Assembly: GCA_963706755.1 (NCBI GenBank)
Contig: CAVPNH010000010.1
Coordinates: 124,001-188,000, forward strand
Direction of reading: 5' to 3'
From: RPQJ01 sp963706755
GTDB lineage: Bacteria; Pseudomonadota; Gammaproteobacteria; Steroidobacterales; Steroidobacteraceae
DNA: 64,000 nucleotides
In this document: one piece after another, positions 1 to 9,243 of the stretch
Position numbering within the stretch: position 1 is the stretch's first letter
Layout of the letters: every line of letters starts with the position of its first letter
Program-made: the position numbers and the translations under genes
The notes under the pieces: model-generated
What the model was told of the DNA's origin: nothing
Seen by the model: the letters and a program-made list of their open reading frames with translations, nothing else
Database searches by the model: none

Positions 1-1
1 C

Positions 2-355
2 TTCGAGCGGGCGGCCGAACAAGGCCTTGCACGGAATCCTCCGGGCCAGCGCTTCTTCGTGCTCGCACTGCCGCCGAACACCGCGGCGCTGACGACGGCG
101 GCGACCACGGCGGCCGCTGCGGTGCGCGACCGGGTCGTTGCCAGCGGCGGGTTGCTCTACGTCTGCCAGCGCGACATCGATAACGGCTCGGTCGACGCTG
201 CGACGCTGGTGCCGGGAGTGGTCGCCGTGCGCGGCTTCCCGCCGCGCGGCAGCGACGCCATCCCCCGCGGCGAGCTTTACTTTCCCGACGAGAACCGCGA
301 CCTGCTGCCCAGGAGCAACAGGACGCTCAAGCGACTTCGGTCCACGTGCACCTGA
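2..355 (+). CDS. C-terminal part of a DsrE-like protein (left edge)
   Basis: An open frame enters from the left edge and ends at a TGA after about 117 codons; the real start lies outside the window. The segment GGLLYVCQRDID followed by a LVPGV motif resembles the DsrE/DsrF fold, where a conserved Cys follows a small strand and precedes a 'LLPGV' turn. Function beyond a possible sulfur-relay or unknown DsrE-like role cannot be given. The product is Ala/Arg rich and soluble in this part, with no membrane segment. Assignment rests on a short motif only. Confidence 0.5.
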   Translation, partial: FERAAEQGLARNPPGQRFFVLALPPNTAALTTAATTAAAAVRDRVVASGGLLYVCQRDIDNGSVDAATLVPGVVAVRGFPPRGSDAIPRGELYFPDENRDLLPRSNRTLKRLRSTCT

Positions 356-367
356 TCGGCCCGGACG

Positions 368-545
368 TCAGATCAACGAGTCCTTTTTCAGCGTGTCGAC
401 GATCAGCTGGACGAACTGGTCGATCATAGCCGGCACGTTGCCGCAGTTGGTCACGGTCGTCGTCGCCGCCGACCAGTCGACTTCCGACGACGCGACGTCG
501 AAGAGGCGACTGTCCCCGTGCGTGTTCTGCGTCGTGCGGACCTCG
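368..545 (-). pseudogene. C-terminal fragment of an unknown protein
   Basis: On the minus strand about 55 residues look protein-like, ending FVQLIVDTLKKDSLI then TGA. Upstream the frame degrades into Arg/Pro-rich shadow sequence with no credible start. On the plus strand at 562-655 a different short stretch (TDWQRVDGNNFYVLNAA) also looks protein-like but has neither start nor proper end. The 330-base gap between the edge gene and the SHOCT gene is best read as remnants of two genes lying back to back. Confidence 0.3.
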
Positions 546-685
546 GGCGGGATCGAGCGCGACCCGGCCCGACGGGACGTCCACCGACTGGCAACGGGTC
601 GACGGCAACAACTTCTATGTCCTGAACGCGGCAAGCCGGCTGAAGTGTGAACCGGGAAATGACCCCAGGGCCCGCAGCCGCGCCG

Positions 686-1078
686 TCAGATCAGCCTGGT
701 GCGGAGCTTCTGGTATTCGGCGTCGGTGATCGAGCCCTTCGCCTTCAGCTCGTCGAGCTTCCGGATCTCATCGGCGGCGCTGAAGCCGACGATGTTCCGT
801 ATCTCCTCCCGCGCCTTCGTCGCCTGAGCCTGGTTGCGCTCGGCCATGCCGCCGCCCTGGGTGAGCAGGTAGGCGAGGACGCCGAGATAGGGAAGGATGA
901 TCAGGAAGATTACCCAGATCACCTTGGCCCCGCCCGAGATGTCGTCACGCCGGAAGAGGTCGCTGAACACCGAGATCAGCAGCCAGATCCAGAGCACGAA
1001 CATGAAAATGACAAACACGTCGACCAGGAACGTCCCGAACTGCACGCCGCCCAGGTGCACTGCCGCTTCTCCGCCCAT
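686..1078 (-). CDS. Membrane protein with PLDc_N segment and SHOCT domain
   Basis: 130 aa. The start is the ATG at 1076-1078 because AAGGAG lies just upstream on the minus strand; the longer open frame is spurious. Residues 10-75 carry two hydrophobic helices separated by a short basic stretch (FRRDD), typical of the PLDc_N membrane module. A charged linker (MAERNQAQATKAREE) follows, and residues 100-130 are a SHOCT domain (LDELKAKGSITDAEYQKLR). SHOCT modules are oligomerisation tails found on many membrane and stress proteins. Monocistronic; exact role unknown. Confidence 0.8.
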   Translation of the reverse strand: MGGEAAVHLGGVQFGTFLVDVFVIFMFVLWIWLLISVFSDLFRRDDISGGAKVIWVIFLIILPYLGVLAYLLTQGGGMAERNQAQATKAREEIRNIVGFSAADEIRKLDELKAKGSITDAEYQKLRTRLI

Positions 1079-1403
1079 GTCGCTTCTCCTTGCTATGTGA
1101 TGTGAAGAACTGACGCCGGCGCAAGTATAGGACGGATCACTCTTGTCCAAGACCGATGCGTGCACTCTGGGAGCGGCCCTGACGCAGGAGGCGGATTGGG
1201 CGGGTAATGGGAATCGAACCCATGCTGGCGGTCGGGCACAACGCAAGGAATGGCCGCTTCCCACGCGTCGACATGTCGCAACTTGGCCGACAGCCGAAAA
1301 TCGGCAAGGTCGATTCACATCTCGGGCGTTGTCGCCTGAAGACGCAGGCGCTCGATTGGGCTGGTGGCACTCGAGGCGGCGGTGGCCCTGCGATTGCGCC
1401 GCC
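1079..1403. other. Gene-free gap of 325 bases
   Basis: Between two minus-strand genes. It holds the tRNA-like 3' end described at 1197-1223. No open frame with a ribosome binding site and no clear terminator hairpin were seen. The plus-strand open frames through it are antisense readings of the tRNA-like segment. Confidence 0.5.
1197..1223 (-). other. tRNA 3'-end remnant (T arm plus acceptor strand)
   Basis: The minus strand reads ATGGG-TTCGATT-CCCAT, a perfect T stem-loop, then TACCCGC and CCA, like the 3' end of a glycine-type tRNA. No matching 5' acceptor strand (GCGGGTA), D arm or anticodon arm lies within 90 bases upstream, so this is not an intact tRNA. Such 3' ends are left where integrative elements recombine at tRNA genes. 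The discriminator base also seems to be missing. Confidence 0.45.
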
Positions 1404-2531
1404 TCAGTAGCGGCCGCTCGCGCCGCCGCCGCCGAACCGGCCCTCGCCCGGCGTGACGGCAGGTTCTGCGGACGGGGGCCCGGGACTGGTGCGCTGCGCC
1501 AGCAGCGCGGCGCCCGCGGTCTGCAGCAGGTCCAGCGGCCCTTCGCGAGTCTCGAGCGCCGCGGATGTCAGGCCATTGCGGGGCCGACGCAGGTAACGGT
1601 CGAGTGCCACGCCCGCGACCAGCGCTGCAAGCCCGTAGAGGATGAGCCACGTCTCGGTGGCCAGCGTGGTCGCGAAGCGCAGTTCCACCGCGAGACAGGC
1701 CACGCAAGCCATGAAGCCGAGCAGTGGCGCGTGCCGGCGTCGTCGCAGGCCGACGACGAGCAGGGCGACGCCGAGCACGAGCAGCATTGCCATCGTTGCT
1801 GGCCGGCCCCCGGCGCTGCCGATCGGGTCGCTGACGACCGGGCTCAGGCTCCAGGTCGCGTGCTGCTCGTACGCGGCGAGGGGCAGGGTCACGACCAGCC
1901 AGTCGAGCATCCGGTCGTGCGACGGCCTGCGGTACTCGCGCGCGCCCAGGGCGAGCGCGAGTGCTGCGAGTGCCAGGCCGAAAGTCAGCGCCGTCACGCC
2001 GCCGCCAATGGTCTGGTCGAGCGTGCGCGCGATCACCGTCGTATCCACCCAGTTGACGAACGCGACCACCGCGCAGGCGGTGACGAAGGGATTGAGCAGG
2101 CGCAGGCCCGCCGCAAGCCCGGCCGCGATCATCACCAGCGTGGCGACCCTGGCCGTCATGTAGTCGTCCGGCTCGATGACCGTGACGATCCAGGCGCCGA
2201 TCAGGAGGAACCCGGCGACGCACAGGCCCTCCTCGATGCCCGACGCGTGCAGGCGCTTGCCGACGGCGAGCCACTCGGCCGCAGCTGCGGCAATGAGTCC
2301 CGCGAGGAGCGCAGTGGCCCCGGGGCCGAGAACGGGGACTCCAAAGTCGAGAATTCCCAGGACCAGCCCGGCCGCGACGAGCCCCAGCACGAAGAGCGCG
2401 ATGCGAGCGAGTGGGCCGGTGCTGCGCCAGCCGCCGGTGCGCTGGGCCAGGGCGTCGCGCGCGACGGCGCCGAGCCGTGCTGCCACCTCGAGCCAGCGTT
2501 CCTCGTCGGGCGATGGTCGCCAGCGGCTCAT
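1404..2531 (-). CDS. Multi-pass membrane protein of unknown function
   Basis: 375 aa. The start ATG at 2529-2531 overlaps the TGA of the upstream DUF2157 gene (ATGA), so the two are translationally coupled. A cytoplasmic-looking N terminus (SRWRPSPDEERWLEVAARL) is followed by about ten hydrophobic helices and a Gly/Ser/Pro-rich tail ending GEGRFGGGGASGRY. DUF2157 genes are often next to DUF4401 and GDYXXLXY membrane proteins; the position fits a DUF4401-like partner, but no diagnostic motif was recognised. Probable inner-membrane protein. Confidence 0.7.
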   Translation of the reverse strand: MSRWRPSPDEERWLEVAARLGAVARDALAQRTGGWRSTGPLARIALFVLGLVAAGLVLGILDFGVPVLGPGATALLAGLIAAAAAEWLAVGKRLHASGIEEGLCVAGFLLIGAWIVTVIEPDDYMTARVATLVMIAAGLAAGLRLLNPFVTACAVVAFVNWVDTTVIARTLDQTIGGGVTALTFGLALAALALALGAREYRRPSHDRMLDWLVVTLPLAAYEQHATWSLSPVVSDPIGSAGGRPATMAMLLVLGVALLVVGLRRRRHAPLLGFMACVACLAVELRFATTLATETWLILYGLAALVAGVALDRYLRRPRNGLTSAALETREGPLDLLQTAGAALLAQRTSPGPPSAEPAVTPGEGRFGGGGASGRY

Positions 2532-3476
2532 GGCCCGGGTTCCCGCAGGCGCCGGCGCAGTTGCCAGAGCGCGGCTGCTGCGGCGCAGACGATGAGCAGC
2601 ACGAAGGCCAGCGACGCCGTGGCGCCGTGGATTCGCGGTTCGACCACGACGCAGGTCCCGATCGCGGCGTAGACGGTGCCGTACACCAGGAAGGCCTCGC
2701 GCCCGGTGTCGAGCCCGCGCCGGATCGAAGCCCAGGCGAGCGCCGCGAGCAGCGGCAGGCCGGCCGCGAGCCACGGCCACTCCATGCACCACGCGATCGA
2801 ACCCCAGAACGCGAGGTTCGCCGCAAAGTGATCGAACACCTCGCTGAAGCGCGTCTCCGGCCGTGCGCGACGGTCCGCGTAGCGCCACGCGGCGATCGAC
2901 GCGGCGCAGGCGAGCGCGCGGCCACCGAGTTCCGGCGTCGAGTACCCGAAGTGCAGCACGTCACCGAGCGAGCCGCCCACGCCGAACCAGCCGGCGAGCG
3001 CCGTGAGCGACGCCGCGAGCACCAGCGGCGAGGCGAAGGCGTAGGCGATCGCGCGCGTGCACCACCGCGAGCAGCAGCAGGTGCCACGACCACAACGGGC
3101 CGAGCAGCGTGAACTGGCGCTCGGCATAGGCGAGGTCCGCGCTCGCGAGCAGCACGGCGAGGAGCAGCAGGTATTCGCCGGCCACGCTGAGGGCGCGGCC
3201 GGCGAGCTTCGCGCGCACGGCCGCCACGGCACAGGCCCCGGCGGCGAGCGCAATGGCAAGCACGATGGCAAGCGGGCCGATCCGGTCGAGGTTGCGCGCG
3301 AGGATCATGCCCACGCCCGCCATCACCAGCAGCACGCCCGCGTACATCGTGGCGCGCAGCTCCAGGTGCAGGGAGAACACCTTCCCGCGATCGCGGGCCA
3401 GGGCGCGCGACGCGGTGGCATCGTCGATCACGCCGTCCGCGTGGAGCGTCCGAAGTTCCGGCTCGAGCGTGTGCAT
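2528..3476 (-). CDS. DUF2157 membrane protein (one frame break)
   Basis: The product starts MHTLEPELRTLHADGVIDD, the soluble N-terminal segment that opens DUF2157 proteins, and continues with several hydrophobic helices. The frame slips by one base within the CG-run near 3045-3060: the N-terminal frame is good to LLLLAVVHAR and a second frame resumes at AIAYAFASPLVLAA. Both sides are well conserved membrane sequence, so a sequencing indel in the alternating CG run is more likely than a dead gene. About 316 aa when joined. First gene of a two-gene unit with the 1404-2531 protein. Confidence 0.7.
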
Positions 3477-3584
3477 CGCATGACTCTACGCCGGCGCGGG
3501 TCCGGGGGTCCATCGGGGAAAATCGGCCCTGCAGGGGACTGCCGGCGCCCGACGCGGCGATCGGCGGCGGGCCGGAGTGCGCCA

Positions 3585-3613
3585 TTGACGTAGATACGCC
3601 AGTGGCGTACGGT
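3585..3613 (+). promoter_or_regulatory. Promoter overlapped by an autoregulatory palindrome
   Basis: TTGACG at 3585-3590 and TACGGT at 3608-3613 are spaced by 17 bases. An inverted repeat TACGCC-AGT-GGCGTA (3595-3609) fills the spacer and overlaps the -10. It lies immediately before the XRE-type gene, so self-repression is likely. The message would be nearly leaderless (start GTG at 3612 or 3621). Confidence 0.5.
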
Positions 3614-3935
3614 GCGGCGCGTGCTCACCGAGGACATCTTCGAGCGGCTGCTGCAACGACGCGCGCCGCGCGCGCCAGCGCCGGCTCGAACGACTCGCAC
3701 GGCTGACGGGCGTGCGCCTGCCGCCGGCCGGGCCGGCGCGTCCGACGTCGACGTCCGCGCCATCCGCGCGGTCACCGGCCTGAGCCAGGCCAAGTTCGCG
3801 GAACTGCTCTCCATCGAGGTTGCGACGCTGCGCAACTGGGAGCAGGGCCGTCGCGAACCCACCGGCGCCGCACGGGCACTGCTGCGGGCCATCCGCAACA
3901 ACCCGGTCGCCGTCATCGAAGCGTTGAGCGACTGA
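3612..3935 (+). CDS. XRE-family HTH regulator (HigA/NadS-like antitoxin)
   Basis: 107 aa. The C-terminal half is a helix-turn-helix of the HigA/NadS group: IRAVTGLSQAKFAELLSI and ATLRNWEQGRREPTG. The first 45 residues are basic and Ala/Pro-rich, unlike typical family members, and may be a variable linker. Starts at GTG 3612 or GTG 3621. Members normally sit directly downstream of a RelE/HigB-like toxin, but here no toxin frame precedes it; the promoter and palindrome abut the start instead. It may be an orphan antitoxin or stand-alone repressor. Confidence 0.75.
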   Translation: MRRVLTEDIFERLLQRRAPRAPAPARTTRTADGRAPAAGRAGASDVDVRAIRAVTGLSQAKFAELLSIEVATLRNWEQGRREPTGAARALLRAIRNNPVAVIEALSD

Positions 3936-3952
3936 CAACACGGAGTATCCGC

Positions 3953-5120
3953 ATGGCCACGCCGACCCGCACGCAAATCTCCGACCTGCGCGGCGCCGCG
4001 CGCCTGGCGTTCGACGCGACGGTCGGAATCACCGACCTCGTGGAGAAGATGCACCGCACGATCCAGCTCACGCCGTTGCCGCTGGGCAAGTCGCGCGCAG
4101 GCAGGACGCGCGGCATCACGGGTTTCGTGTACCGCAGCGTGCGCGGCGTCGACGCACCTGGTCCGCCTCGGCGTCGACGCCGGCTTCAGCCCGTTGAACG
4201 CCCTGCTGCCGGAGGGAGAATCCTCCGCAACGCGGGACGCGCTCGTGTCGGTCGTGAACGGCGTATACGGCGACCACCTCGAGCGCACCGGCAATCCGCT
4301 CGCCATCGACATGCACTTCCGGCGCGGCGGCCGGCGCCTCGACGAGAGGACGCGGTCGGGGCTGTTCCCCGGTGCGACGGGTCGCGTGATGCTCGTCCTG
4401 CACGGACTGTGCCTCAACGAGTCGCACTGGGAGCGCGACGGCCGCAGCCGGATCGAGGATCTCGCCGTCGCGCTCGGCTATACGCCCATGTTCCTGCGCT
4501 ACAACAGCGGTCGCGCGATTGCGGACAACGGCGCGGACCTCGCCGCGCTGATCGAGGCGGTGCTGGGCCACTGGCCGCAGCCCGCAACGGAACTCGCCAT
4601 CGTCGGGCACAGCATGGGCGGGCTCGTCGCTAGGAGCGCGGTGCATCACGGCCAGCTCAGGGGCCACGCGTGGCCGAGCCTCCTGCGCAGCCTCGTGTTC
4701 CTGGGCACGCCGCTGCACGGCGCGCCGCTCGAGCGCGGCGGCCACCGGCTCGACTACGTCATGGAGCTGAGCCCTTACGTCGCGCCGTTCACGCGCATCG
4801 GCAAGGCGCGCAGCGCGGGCATCACGGCCCTGCGCCATGGCAGCATCACCGCGGACCAGCAGGAGTTCATTCCGCTGCCGGAGGGCGTCGCCTGCCATGC
4901 GGCGGCGGCCATGCTGGGCAAGACGCGCAGTCTCGTGAGCGATCGGCTGGTGGGCGACGGGCTCGTGCCGCTCGACAGCGCGCTCGGCCGGCACCGGGAC
5001 CCGGCGCGGACGTTCGCGATTCCGCCGGAGCGACAGTGGGTCGGGCGCGGCATCGGGCACCTGGAGCTGCTGCACAGGCCCGAGGTCTACGCCCAGCTGG
5101 GCAGGTGGTTGCGCCGCTGA
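3953..5120 (+). CDS. Alpha/beta hydrolase, lipase/PGAP1-like (one frame break)
   Basis: The N-terminal frame (MATPTRTQISDLRGAARL, regulator-like helical segment) runs to about 4150, where the reading shifts by one base to the frame ending at 5120 (THLVRLGVDAGFSPLNALLP). The main domain shows the hydrolase oxyanion strand VMLVLHGLCLNESHW, the nucleophile elbow GHSMGG and FLGTPLHGAPLERGG, typical of triacylglycerol-lipase/PGAP1-like esterases, and a late His near LELLHRPEVY. About 388 aa joined. Cytoplasmic, no signal peptide. Follows the XRE gene by 17 bases; substrate unknown. Confidence 0.75.
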
Positions 5121-5164
5121 GGCACCCGCTTTCGCGCGGCACGCCAGTTGCTACACTTCCGGGC

Positions 5165-5815
5165 ATGAATCGAAATACCTCTGCAGGAGTGGCGGGCCTC
5201 GTTGGAGTGGCGCTGAACGTCGTCGCCGTCGCGGCGCTCCGGCACGTTCCACACGCCTACAGGCCCGGTGACGTCTCCGCGTGGCTTGCCGAGCTGCAGG
5301 CCCGGCCGTTGTCCACGCAGCTGAGTGCCTGGGCGTTCACGGTGGGTCTCGTGGCGCTCACCGCCTTCGCGGCGGGGCTCGCGCTCACCGTCGCGAATCG
5401 CCGCAACCTCGCCGTGACGGACCGCCGCAACCTCGCGGTGGCCGGCGCCGCATTTTTCGGCGGCGGCGCATTGCTCGACGCGGCTGGCACCATGGCGCCG
5501 ATCGCTGCGCTGCACGTCGATCCTTCGACGGGCGTGGCGCTCCTATGGCTCACGCTGCTGCTCGATTCGGCGTTCAACGGGCTCCTGGCAATCGGCCTGC
5601 TGTGTCTTGCCGGTGCGCTCAGGGCGGATGACGGCTGGCCCGTGCCGCTGCGCTGGCTCGGGATCGTGGCGGGCCTCGCAAGCCTGCCGGTGGCGCTGCA
5701 GTTCTCGTCGGACTTCTTCGCGAACCTGCTGGCCGTCGCGGGACCGCTGTGGCTCGCGTGGGTGACCTGGACTTCAGTGCTCCTCCTCCGGGGGCGGCGT
5801 GCCGAACGCGGCTGA
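5165..5815 (+). CDS. Integral membrane protein, unknown
   Basis: 216 aa. ATG at 5165. Six hydrophobic helices, first one VAGLVGVALNVVAVAAL, with short loops; the duplicated segment NRRNLAVTDRRNLAV lies near residue 80. No catalytic motif seen; the overall pattern recalls DUF4386-like membrane proteins but this is weak. The acyltransferase gene downstream begins inside its last codons (17-base overlap), so both are probably cotranscribed. Confidence 0.7.
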   Translation: MNRNTSAGVAGLVGVALNVVAVAALRHVPHAYRPGDVSAWLAELQARPLSTQLSAWAFTVGLVALTAFAAGLALTVANRRNLAVTDRRNLAVAGAAFFGGGALLDAAGTMAPIAALHVDPSTGVALLWLTLLLDSAFNGLLAIGLLCLAGALRADDGWPVPLRWLGIVAGLASLPVALQFSSDFFANLLAVAGPLWLAWVTWTSVLLLRGRRAERG

Positions 5816-6857
5816 CGAGGCCGCCCTGTCATCGACGCCGCGGGCATCCAGGGAGACGCTGCGCCGCTACGCCCGCCGCGCGATCACGATTCCAGCCGTC
5901 GTGCTCTCGCTCATCGCGAGCGTCGCGGCGCTGCCCGTGCTGTTGCTGCTCGCGTTCGTCTTCGACCTCGCGCGTGCCGCGGGACGCCGCAGCTTCGTGT
6001 CGGTGCGCATCGTGCTGTTCGGCGTGTGCTTCCTCGCCACGGAGGTGCTGGGGCTCGTGCTGCTGCTCGGCGTGTGGCTCTCCTCGCTCGGGCGGCCGCA
6101 ACTCCGGGCGGCGCGCACCTGGCCAGTGCAGCGCTGGTACACGGCGATGCACTACGTGGCGCTCCGGTCACTCTTCCGGCTGCGCTTCGAGGTGGATGGC
6201 GACGAGGCCGCGACCCCGGGACCGCTGCTGGTGCTGGTGCGACACGCCAGCATCGTCGATTCGCTGGTGCCGGCCGTCTTCATCGCGAACGCACATCGCG
6301 TGCGGCTGCGCTACGTGCTGAAGCGCGAGCTGCTCGTCGATCCCTGCCTCGACCTGGCCGGTCACTGGCTGCCGAATCGCTTCGTCGCGCGCGACGGCGC
6401 GGACACGGCGAGGGAAGTGGAGGCGGTGAGGGCGCTCAAGTCGGGCCTCGGGCCGGACGAGGGCGTGCTGCTCTATCCGGAGGGCACGCGCTTCACGCCC
6501 GCGAAGCGTCGCCGCGTGCTCGAGCGGCTCGACGGCGTGGCACGCGAGCGCGCGGAGCGGCTCCAGCACCTGCTGCCGATCCGTCCGGGCGGAGCGCTGG
6601 CCCTGCTGGACGCGCCGCCCGCCTGCGACCTGCTCTTCATCGGCCACCACGGGCTGGAGGGCTTCGCGCACGTCGCGGACATCATGCGCGGCGCGCTCGT
6701 CGGGCGTACTGTCAGGCTGCGCTTCTGGCGGGTTCCCGCGTCCTCGATCCCGGCGGGCACGGATGCGCGCCGTACGTGGCTTGCCGAGGAATGGCAGCGC
6801 ATGGACGACTGGCTCTCGGCCGAAGAAGCATCGGAGGCCCGCGATGAACGGAGATGA
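5799..6857 (+). CDS. PlsC-like 1-acyl-glycerophosphate acyltransferase
   Basis: 352 aa, GTG start at 5799 overlapping the upstream membrane gene. Two N-terminal hydrophobic stretches (residues 30-55 and 68-95) anchor it. The acyltransferase core shows H149-x4-D154 (RHASIVDS) and PEGTRF at 227-232, the two hallmark blocks of the LPLAT/PlsC family that transfers an acyl chain to the sn-2 position of lysophosphatidic acid or a related lipid. The late region (GHHGLEGF) is longer than in compact PlsC, as in membrane-bound LPLATs. Catalytic residues intact; the exact acceptor is unknown. Confidence 0.85.
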   Translation: MPNAADEAALSSTPRASRETLRRYARRAITIPAVVLSLIASVAALPVLLLLAFVFDLARAAGRRSFVSVRIVLFGVCFLATEVLGLVLLLGVWLSSLGRPQLRAARTWPVQRWYTAMHYVALRSLFRLRFEVDGDEAATPGPLLVLVRHASIVDSLVPAVFIANAHRVRLRYVLKRELLVDPCLDLAGHWLPNRFVARDGADTAREVEAVRALKSGLGPDEGVLLYPEGTRFTPAKRRRVLERLDGVARERAERLQHLLPIRPGGALALLDAPPACDLLFIGHHGLEGFAHVADIMRGALVGRTVRLRFWRVPASSIPAGTDARRTWLAEEWQRMDDWLSAEEASEARDERR

Positions 6858-6860
6858 CGC

Positions 6861-7641
6861 ATGTCGATATTCGTCCTGACGGCAATCACCCTCGCGGGGG
6901 CGATGTTCGTCATGTGGCTCGTGTCCCTCGCGGTGAAGGACTCGAGCATCGTCGACATCTTCTGGGGACCCGGCTTCGTGATCGTGGCGTGGGTGGTGGC
7001 GCTGCAGGTCGGCGGGTCGCCACGCGGCGCACTCGCAGTGGGGCTCGTGACCGCGTGGGGAGCGCGCCTCGCCGCGTACCTCGCGTGGCGCAACCTCGGC
7101 AAGGGCGAGGATCCGCGTTACCAGGCGATGCGCCGCGCCCGCGGGTCGTCGTGGTGGTGGAAGAGTCTCTTCATCGTCTTCGTGCTGCAGGGCGTGCTGA
7201 TGTGGGTCGTGTCGCTGCCGCTGCAGGCGGCGATCTCGCGCGGCGGGCCGCTCGGGCACCCTGGACGTGCTCGCGACGCTCGTCTTCGCGGCAGGCCTGC
7301 TGTTCGAGTCGGTGGGCGACTGGCAACTCGCGCGGTTCAAGGCGCGGCCCGAGCACAAGGGGCGCGTGATGGACCAGGGACTCTGGCGCTACACCCGCCA
7401 CCCGAATTACTTCGGCGACTTCCTCGTGTGGTGGGGGCTGTACGGCCTCGCCCTTGCGGCCGGCGCCTGGTGGACGGTGATCAGTCCGCTGGTGATGTCG
7501 TTCCTGCTGCTCCGCGTGTCCGGCGTCGCGCTCCTCGAGACGACCATGCGAGCGAAGCCCGGCTACGAGGAGTACGTGCGCCGCACCAGCCCCTTCTTCC
7601 CTCGCCCCCCACGAGAGGGAGGGGCCGCAGGCGACGGCTAG
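6861..7641 (+). CDS. DUF1295 / steroid-5-alpha-reductase-like membrane protein (one frame break)
   Basis: Begins MSIFVLTAITLAGAMF, four bases after the acyltransferase stop. A one-base slip near 7245-7260 (SRGGPLG) moves the product to the frame ending at 7641. The C-terminal half has the diagnostic RYTRHPNYFGDF and late PGYEEYVRRTSPFFP, shared by DUF1295 and ICMT/steroid 5-alpha-reductase proteins, which bind NADPH through this region. About 259 aa, six or more membrane helices. Probably an oxidoreductase acting on a lipid or sterol-like substrate. Confidence 0.8.
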
Positions 7642-7929
7642 GGGCCGACGAGTTGCAGTTCGTCGACCGTGAGCACGCGACGCAGGTGGCTGAAAAGCAC
7701 GTCCTGCGTTTCCGGGGTGAGCCTGAGCAGCATGAACTCGAGCGGCCGGCCGGCCGCGCGGTCCGCGCGATTCATCATTGCCTGCAACATGCGCCGGTGG
7801 CGCCCCGCAGGCGAGCCGGGCGGAGAGGAAGACCCATGCGGGAGGGGCGTTGCCGACGACGCGCCGGTCAGCCACTATCTCAAGCGCCTCACGGCCATCG
7901 ACCTCGCCCCGGGCGACGCGGCCCGCCAT
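7638..7929 (-). CDS. Small unknown protein, probably frame-broken
   Basis: Minus-strand reading starts MAGRVARGEVDGREALEIV at 7929, runs to VFLSARLAC, then continues one base out of frame as HRRMLQAMMNRADRAAGRPL and ends in VLTVDELQLVGP at 7638. The stop overlaps the end of the convergent DUF1295 gene. The two halves have compatible composition, so a single indel near 7800 is likely. No family recognised; about 96 aa. Confidence 0.35.
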
Positions 7930-7996
7930 CGCGGTGCGCCGGGGGATCTGCTCGCGACCGCTGAGCCGTGGGCGAATCGGACCGGAGGTAAACAGC

Positions 7997-9211
7997 ATGG
8001 ACTTCGAACACTCGGAACGCGCGCAGCATCTCATCGGGCAGGTCGAACGCTTCATGTCCGAGCACGTCCTTCCCAGCGAGAAGACGTACTACGACCAGCT
8101 GGTGAACTCGAGCGACCACCGCCAGTGGCGCGTGCCGCCGGTCATGGAGGAACTGAAGGCCAGGGCCAAAGCGGCCGGGCTGTGGAACCTGTTCCTGCCC
8201 GACAGCGAGTACGGCGCCGGGCTCGACAACCGCGACTACGCGCCGCTGGCGGAAATCACGGGCCGCTGCCTGATCGCCCCCGAGGTGTTCAACTGCGCCG
8301 CGCCCGACACCGGCAACATGGAAGTGCTGGTGCGCTACGGCACGCCCGAGCAGAAGGAGCGCTGGCTGAAGCCCCTGCTCGCGGGCGACATCCGCTCCGG
8401 CTTCGCCATGACCGAGCCGGCCGTGGCCTCATCCGACGCCACCAACATGAAGGCCACCTGCGAGATCGACGGCGAGGAGGTCGTGGTCAACGGGCAGAAG
8501 TGGTGGACGAGCGGCGCCGGCGATCCGCGCTGCAGGATTCTCATCTTCATGGGGGTCACCGACGCGGGCGCCGACCCGCACCGGCGCCATTCCATGGTGC
8601 TGGTGCCGCTCGACACCCCCGGCGTCAGGATCCTGCGCATGGTGCCGGTGTTCAACTCGCTCGACGAGCCGCACGGTCACGCCGAGATCCTGTTCGAGAA
8701 CGTGCGCGTGCCGGGGAGCAACATCATCCTCGGCCCCGGCCGTGGCTTCGAGATCGCACAGGGCCGGCTGGGGCCGGGCCGCATCCACCATTGCATGCGA
8801 CTGATCGGTGCATCGGAGCGCGCCCTGCAGCGCCTGTGCGAACGCGGGCTGGGGCGAGTGGCCTTCGGCAAACCCCTGGTTCAGCTGGGTGGCAACGCCG
8901 ACATCATCGCCAACGCCCGCCTGGCGATCGACCAGGCTCGCCTGCTGACCATGAAGGCCGCCTGGGCGCTCGACAAGCGTGGAACCTTCGGCGCGCTGAA
9001 CGAGATCTCGGCGATCAAGATCGTCGCGCCGAACGTGCTGCAGCACATCGTCGACGCCGCCATCCAGATCCACGGCGGCGAGGGCGTGGCCGATCCCGAA
9101 CTGACGCGCCTGATGGGCATGGCGCGCGCGCTGCGCCTCGCCGATGGCCCGGACGAAGTGCATCGCCGGCAGCTGGCCAAGCTCGAGCTGTCCAAGTACC
9201 TGCGCAGGTGA
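7997..9211 (+). CDS. Acyl-CoA dehydrogenase
   Basis: 404 aa, ATG at 7997 after GGAGGT. Complete acyl-CoA dehydrogenase fold: helical N terminus, middle domain with FAMTEPAVASSDATN (FAD contact) and NGQKWWTSGAG, and C-terminal helical domain with QIHGGEGVADPELTRL. The length and the YYDQL/WRVPP N-terminal segment match the ACAD10/11-like group that acts on longer or branched acyl-CoAs. FAD flavoprotein, cytosolic, would pass electrons to ETF. Followed 32 bases later by a DUF1330 gene; likely one operon. Confidence 0.9.
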   Translation: MDFEHSERAQHLIGQVERFMSEHVLPSEKTYYDQLVNSSDHRQWRVPPVMEELKARAKAAGLWNLFLPDSEYGAGLDNRDYAPLAEITGRCLIAPEVFNCAAPDTGNMEVLVRYGTPEQKERWLKPLLAGDIRSGFAMTEPAVASSDATNMKATCEIDGEEVVVNGQKWWTSGAGDPRCRILIFMGVTDAGADPHRRHSMVLVPLDTPGVRILRMVPVFNSLDEPHGHAEILFENVRVPGSNIILGPGRGFEIAQGRLGPGRIHHCMRLIGASERALQRLCERGLGRVAFGKPLVQLGGNADIIANARLAIDQARLLTMKAAWALDKRGTFGALNEISAIKIVAPNVLQHIVDAAIQIHGGEGVADPELTRLMGMARALRLADGPDEVHRRQLAKLELSKYLRR

Positions 9212-9243
9212 GCACGAGCCGCGGAACCAGAGGAGACACCGCA

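Noticed and set aside
1197..1290. Complete tRNA gene
   Set aside because: Only the T arm and 3' acceptor strand are present; no D arm, anticodon arm or 5' acceptor partner.
1143..2672. Long plus-strand open frame of about 500 codons opposite the membrane genes
   Set aside because: Composition is Arg/Gly/Gln-rich without domains, and the minus strand carries hydrophobic, ATGA-coupled genes. Typical high-GC shadow.
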